From Sapria himalayana (lineage: Eukaryota > Streptophyta > Magnoliopsida > Malpighiales > Rafflesiaceae): a stretch of 64,000 nt of DNA. The DNA lies in NCBI GenBank assembly GCA_029783825.1, contig JAREIK010000353.1, forward strand, positions 63,676 through 127,675, read 5' to 3'. Positions within the stretch are counted from its first letter, which is position 1. Every line of letters begins with the position of its first letter. A program made the position numbers and the translations under genes. The notes under the pieces are model-generated. The model did not search any database. It saw only the letters and a program-made list of their open reading frames with translations, and had not been told where the DNA came from. Below, piece by piece: positions 58,540 to 64,000 of the stretch.

Positions 58540-59875
58540 GACATTTAATATAAATTATCATGATATTTTATCTTTAATGATAAAGATGATCTTGGTACAA
58601 ATTCTTATATCATTGATAATATTTCACGAATTATAAATATATTAATTAGAAGTGAAAAAAAATTTCTTACATAATGACCTTAACAAGGAGATATATATGA
58701 AGTAGTCTCCCAACCCATGTGCCAACTTTTTGAATAATATAATTAGATAAGATTTAAATTATGAAAGAAATTATATGATACAAAATAGTAATCGAGAACT
58801 TAATTCGTGAGATTTTCATCAAAAATTACCTATTTCACATTGCACATGTATGTTATAGATTATTTTTCCAAATGAGCTCAAATGACAGGTAGATTCTGTT
58901 GATTGTGTACATGAAAATATACTAGTTATGAGAGATAATAAATTACAAATCAACCAACTTAATAAATAAATTATCATAATTTCAAATAAAAAATCTTAAA
59001 ATACTCATTTTTTTGGGAAAATATTATCAACTCCAAGAAAATTATTATATATTACATAGGAGACAAAATAATATTCACATAAATATTTACATTTTGAATT
59101 GTGCTCTAGTAAAAACTTGGATTGATTCAGATAATAATTTATTTTTGAATATAATTCTTCCAGTTGAATCTATCACATATAAAAAAATTATAAGTAAGAT
59201 TTTTTATCAAATTAATACCAAACTAAATATAATTTATATAGTCAGTATACTTAATTATTTCTTAGTTTATTCGCAACATATTCACTTAGATATAACTCTT
59301 CAAATACTGAGGAATAAGGAAAAATTTTTAATCCTTAAGATTTCTTTCAATCATCACAGACATTTAAAATTGATTGAAAATATAAATTCGAGTTAGGTAC
59401 CAACTTTCATTGAGATGAGATCTACATTAAATTTTAAAATTTTTCTTGAAAATAATTTTATCTTCTAAAAGAGTAAGAGTCATAATTTTTTTGATATTTA
59501 ATATAGATAAAGAATTTAAGATGATTGTGAATGTGATAGTCATTTATAAAATACTTTAAATTAAATATCTTCTTAATAAAATCAAATATTATTTTACTTT
59601 TCTTATTACTCCTTATTATGAACATCAAGCAATAAAGCATATTAACTTCAAACTAGTATTTCATAAGTAGACAAAAAATACAAGCAAAATTACTTCTTTT
59701 TCATTAAGAAGATTTAGAATAAAACTATTATTATAACTTATATTTCTATAATAAATCAAATAACAACAAATTCCACATAGACATTGAAAAAACCTCAGGT
59801 CACTTTTGATCACTTTTTATTTATCTAAATTAAATATTCTGAATATTTACATACAAACTTTAAAAGAATGTTATG
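58540..59875 (+). pseudogene. Copia RT/RNase H relic
   Basis: Reads YHDILSLMIKMILVQILISL and then LEVKKNFLHNDLNKEIYM. An RT connection part near 59220-59390 has SILNYFLVYSQHIHLDITLQ and HHRHLKLIENINSS. RNase H near 59600-59660 reads EHQAIKHINFKLVFHK, matching ERTKHIEIDCHFIREK. It closes YLSKLNILNIYIQTLKECY near 59810-59875. Frameshifts and stops are common. It probably belongs with the LTR-like repeat that ends at 58357, after a deletion of gag and integrase. Confidence 0.7.
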
Positions 59876-61130
59876 TTTTATGTTTTTTTTCCTCATTTAC
59901 ACTTTATGGATTGGAGCACCAACATGTGGGAGCCACAATCTATAATAAAGTTATGTAAACTCTTGCGCACATTTGATTATTTAGAATTATTATAAATTTG
60001 TCTTTTACTTTCTTGAAGTTGAAAAACCATAGAAAAGCCATATATTTTTGGATTAAGGTTGCAATTGCAAACAAATACCAAGAATTAATTTTATCCAAGC
60101 AAAAACAATTCTTAACAAATTTAAATTTTAGGCTATGTATGGCCTGCCAATGATAAATCATTTTATTGACACATATCTTTGTTTACTCAAACTGATATGA
60201 TATATATAAATTATAATAAGGGCTAACATGATAATTTATTATCGGTGAAGTGAATCACTTCATAAATATGTATCTAATTCAAAAATCACAATCATTCTTA
60301 ATATGTGGTCATTTGAATTCTAGTTAAATCCCAATATATGCATGTATAAAAATATATTATAGATTATTATATTTTACTAGGAGATAATTTTTCTCTCTAA
60401 CAAAAAAAAACAATTAACAATTACTTCATGATCTAATATAAAGATATAATATTTGGCTATGATAACTATGACTCATGAATTTTTTTAGATCAAAGACATG
60501 TTTGAAGAGTGAGTTTAATTTTCAAGTATCATATCCCACTACTCTTTATTGTGAAAATTAAGCAACCAGACATAATTTAATTTAATTTTCTATCAAGTAT
60601 AAAATAGATATAAATTAAATATTATTTAAACAAAGAGATGATTAAATATAAACTTATTCCTAATACCATAATTTTTAAAGACGAAAGCATATGACGAGCC
60701 ATAAGCCTTAAGGCATTGAGGCAAGAACCTTTTTAGATGCTCATTTTATGATTAAAAAATAATCTTGTGATTTTATTTATTTATTTTATTCAATTTTACT
60801 TTTCTATATTTTTCATGAGAACATCAAATATATAAATTATATCAATCATATTTAATCATTATATAAGATAATGAGTTGTACATCATTTTTATCAAGTGGT
60901 ATTTATTTTATTTTTTGAATTTTATTGTGTAACATAAAATCAAAGCCATAAATATGTTTGTGTGAGAGGTTACAAATCCTAAAATAGGTGCAGATGCACC
61001 AATCTATAAAAAAATTATTTTCTAGTTTTGTTCAAGAAACATTGACGCATGGTGATGACAACAACTAGTATTTTGTCCTAGATCATTCTCTATGATGAAA
61101 AAAGTTAATATATACGATCTTGAAATTAAA
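59876..61130. other. AT-rich, possible 3' LTR then unassigned
   Basis: An LTR copy should follow the pol tail, but I cannot align one with repeat X. No gene is recognised. Confidence 0.3.
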
Positions 61131-64000
61131 TGTGTCAAACGGGCCGGGCCGGGCTTGCCCGGCCCGGCCCGTTTTTTTTTTGAGCACGAGCATGCTTTTG
61201 TGCCGGGCCAGGCTCGGCATTGTTAAAAAAAGCTAGGCCCGGCACTACGAGTCGTGCCGTGCCGTGCTGGGCCCGCTCGGGCCTGGCCTGGTCGTACGGG
61301 CCTGGCCTGGTCGTACGGGCCAGGCAAAATAATTTTTTTTTATTAATTATTTTGTTTTAATTTTTATTTTAATTATATAAATTATTAAATTATATATAAA
61401 ATTATAGATAATGTATAATATTATATATTTATAATATGAAAATTTTTAAAATTAGACAGTTAAAATTTTTTTTATAATATAATATAAAATTAGTTTAAAA
61501 TTTATTAGAATTATATAATAGAGTTATAAATTTTTAAATGAAAAATTAAAATAAAAAAAATAAATCAATCAATAAATTATGTTAGAAAAAATTAAAAAAA
61601 AAAAACATAAGCAAGCCAAATGAAAAATGACCAATCAATCATTAGATACCGAAGGTCCGAACCAAACAAATTAAAGTTTCAATGTAACGTATAAATAAAG
61701 GGTACAATCAATAAAAAATAAAACATCGAAATCAAAAAATAGTAAATCATCATCAATCGTCAATCGGCATATCATTAGCATCATTAGCTGCAACATCAAG
61801 AACAGTATCATATGGATCATCATCATCAACAATCAACTCTTCCGCTATCACAGTGAATGCGGCTACAATTCATGTCCCAGTCCCAGCTCTAGCACGATCA
61901 TGGATGCTAAACCTCGAATCATTCCAATCTTTCAAACAAACCAAAGCCTCAACAATATCTAGACGTAATATCTATCTGAAATCACATTCACTGTAACAGA
62001 AAAAGCAGACTCCGAAGCTATGCTCGACACCGGAGGAGTCAGTAGATCCCGTGTCATCCTAGATAGCACAGGAAAGGTGGACTCATATGATTTTCACCAC
62101 TGTAATATATCAAGATTCTTAATATCAGAATATGATAGGATTGAGCAATAATCAGTATCTAAGTACCGAGAAAGCTCGCTCCTATGTGATAGTCCACCCC
62201 TAAGTTTCCCCCTCGCTAGTTGAATAAAAAAATCATCATCTTCGAACAAAGTATCAATGTTCGTAATCACAGTCTCACTACTACCACCATCATACCTAGT
62301 ATCGTAGTATGTGAACAGGTCAGTCAACTTCTCGTGAATGAATCCTTCAGGTGACTCTTCCAGGTTCATGCACGAGGAAATATAAGTCAATGTGTTTTCT
62401 ACCCCTTCTACCTTAACCCTAGGGTCCATGCATGCAGCGAGGCAATAAAGAAATGAAACGGTGGACCAATACTTTAAGTACTTGGTTTCTAATTCTGCAA
62501 CCATATGGCTAAGTGTCGGGTCAGCTCGGTACTTCCTAAATATGCTACTAATGTTGCATATGCACCGGAGTGCAATGCAAGTCGTGGGCGTATAAACCGA
62601 TGAACACATGTTCATCGTGTCATAAAAAAAATCTCGAAAGAAATTTCATGAATGAGATTCCTGAAGCCCAGTCAGTGTCGTCAATAATAAGTTTGTCACT
62701 ATTACTATTAACTTAGTCAGATATTACGTGTTCGTATCCAATACATGATTCCAACATCATGTACGTGTAATTCCAACGATGTCTCACATCCGATTGGAAT
62801 TTCTTCTTCTAAAGATTCACAGACAAACAGAGACTACCAAACTCTTGTTGTATGCGAGGAGTGCGAATATATTTTAGTACATTATGTATATTATCCAACG
62901 CCGGAAAACACACCTTCATACCCGCTTGAACAATCAAGTTAATCACGTGACACATGTATCTGACATGAAAAATCTCTCCTAATGGTGCGTCTCTATTATT
63001 CCTAACAAACATGTTAATCACTACTCCATTATTAGATACGTTATCGAATGTGACACTAAAAATTTTATTTTAAATTTTATATTCGCTAAAGATTTTCATC
63101 ATACACTCAAAAATGGTCAGGCCATCATGAGTATGAAGAATCTCAGAGAATCCTAAAATTTTTTTATTCATAGTCCAGTTAGAATCTACATAGTGGCTAA
63201 TGAGAGATGCATAAGATGATTAATCGTGACTTGTCCAGATATCGGACGTCACTGACACTACTCCACTATATGCCATAAATTCCTTAATTATTTTTTATTT
63301 TTCTAACTTATATATTTTTAGTATGTTATTCCTAGATGTGGACCTAGATATCCTATGATAAGCAGACCGAAAATATGTCTGCATGATGCGCACTACCCTT
63401 GGATCTTCCGAAAATCTGATCGGAAGACCAATCAATGTGATAAATCTGACCATGTCGTCCCTACCCAACTCGCTGGAGTATATGAAGAGAGTAAACTTTG
63501 AGACCGAACTCAATCCAGTCTCAAAAAATGCAGTGCCAAGTTGGGTTTGCCTAGGATCTAATAGACCATGTTTTTTGGTGCATAATTCGGCATGACTCTT
63601 AAGGTGCCCAGTCCCAAATGAACTCTTACATGTTAAAAGTCTCATATAATATTTACACTGTGTTATTTCTTCTTCCTCACCCCTAATATTTTTTTGCTTT
63701 ATTATATTATAATGAGTCTAAACTACAGAAGTCCTAGTTTTTTGTTTTTTTGGAATTTTGGGTTGAGATGACTGGATAAACCAAAGTTTCAGCAGCCTCA
63801 GACCTATGTGTAATATTTTCATTTTCTAAATTTAAATATGTTTCATTAGCATTTGTCATTTTTTAGGATTTTTGTTAATCAGAATAGTTATTTAGAGACT
63901 AGATGACTGATTTTAAAATTTTCTATTTTTGGTATAGAGAAAGAAACTAGAGAAAGAAAGAGAGAAAGTAAAAAAAACTTAAAATAAATTACCCGGTAAA
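61131..64000 (-). mobile_element. hAT transposon, second long copy, runs off the window
   Basis: The right-hand (3') terminus, read on the plus strand, is ATGTGTCAAACGGGCC at about 61130. It is followed by a strong GC zone (GGGCCGGGCCGGGCTTGCCC and two copies of TGGCCTGGTCGTACGGGCC). Reading on the minus strand, the transposase lies at 63859-61753. The window ends in TTACCCGGTAAA, which matches the leader of the 43774 copy at 44012-44022, so the other terminus should lie about 240 bp outside. This copy has the 3' end that the 43774 copy lacks. Confidence 0.85.
61753..63859 (-). pseudogene. hAT transposase, frameshifted copy
   Basis: Aligns end to end with the 44093-46222 frame from Met to the LDD-like end. 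Open pieces are 63295-63645 (BED finger remainder and the segment after it), 62809-63021 ([20 protein letters not shown]) and 62094-62615 ([20 protein letters not shown] onwards, with Trp where the other copy has its stop). Several frameshifts and stops occur, for example near the start and after 62094. It is intermediate in decay between the copies at 44 kb and 10 kb. Confidence 0.85.

Noticed and set aside
1..64000. CRISPR arrays, operons, riboswitches, bacterial signals
   Set aside because: The window is plant nuclear DNA; the tandem repeats seen are satellite, microsatellite or transposon subterminal repeats.

Overview
This window looks like nuclear DNA of a flowering plant. It is very AT-rich. 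It has spliced genes with GT-AG introns and plant protein families (a GBF-type bZIP factor, IWS1, a DUF3444 protein), set among plant hAT, CACTA and Copia elements, tRNA-derived SINE-like repeats and MITEs. The long, transposon-filled introns would suit a large genome such as that of some monocots, but the sequence alone does not settle the species. I see no bacterial, CRISPR or phage features.

Layout. 1-8960 is an AT-rich satellite of roughly 535-740 bp monomers. It runs one way to about 3092 and then the opposite way, so units of the two arms mirror each other. 9.4-12.4 kb holds an old hAT transposase and a degenerate non-autonomous relative. 12.4-25 kb is mostly decayed repeats: a tandem duplication, SINE-like copies, a Copia RT relic, a long CACTA TNP2 relic (19.7-23.4 kb) and a hAT MITE with a perfect 8-bp target duplication (24473-25180). 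A degenerate exon of a GBF gene lies on the plus strand near 15.8-16.0 kb.

The gene-bearing part is 25.7-49.7 kb, with all genes on the minus strand: an 11-exon IWS1 gene (25751-28639), an intronless stand-alone DUF3444 gene (31763-32728), and the 3' eight exons of a G-box-binding bZIP gene (33964-49646). The bZIP gene holds a roughly 14-kb intron (34992-48951) filled by a Copia element, an LTR-like repeat, MITEs, SINE-like copies and a nearly intact hAT transposon whose transposase is broken by one in-frame stop.

49.7-64 kb is again repeats: two more copies of a long LTR-like repeat, Copia pol relics, hAT fragments and, at the right edge, a third full-length hAT copy running out of the window.

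How it fits together: three host genes act in transcription or nuclear regulation (IWS1 in elongation, GBF in G-box binding, DUF3444 of unknown role). Nothing indicates that they are co-regulated. The clearest biology is transposon history: one hAT family at three ages with its non-autonomous derivatives, repeated nesting inside a functional-looking intron, and a stray duplicated GBF exon. I found no wholly new system. The best leads are the GBF locus (giant intron, stray exon, 23-base G run at a splice donor), the nearly intact hAT, and the mirrored satellite.
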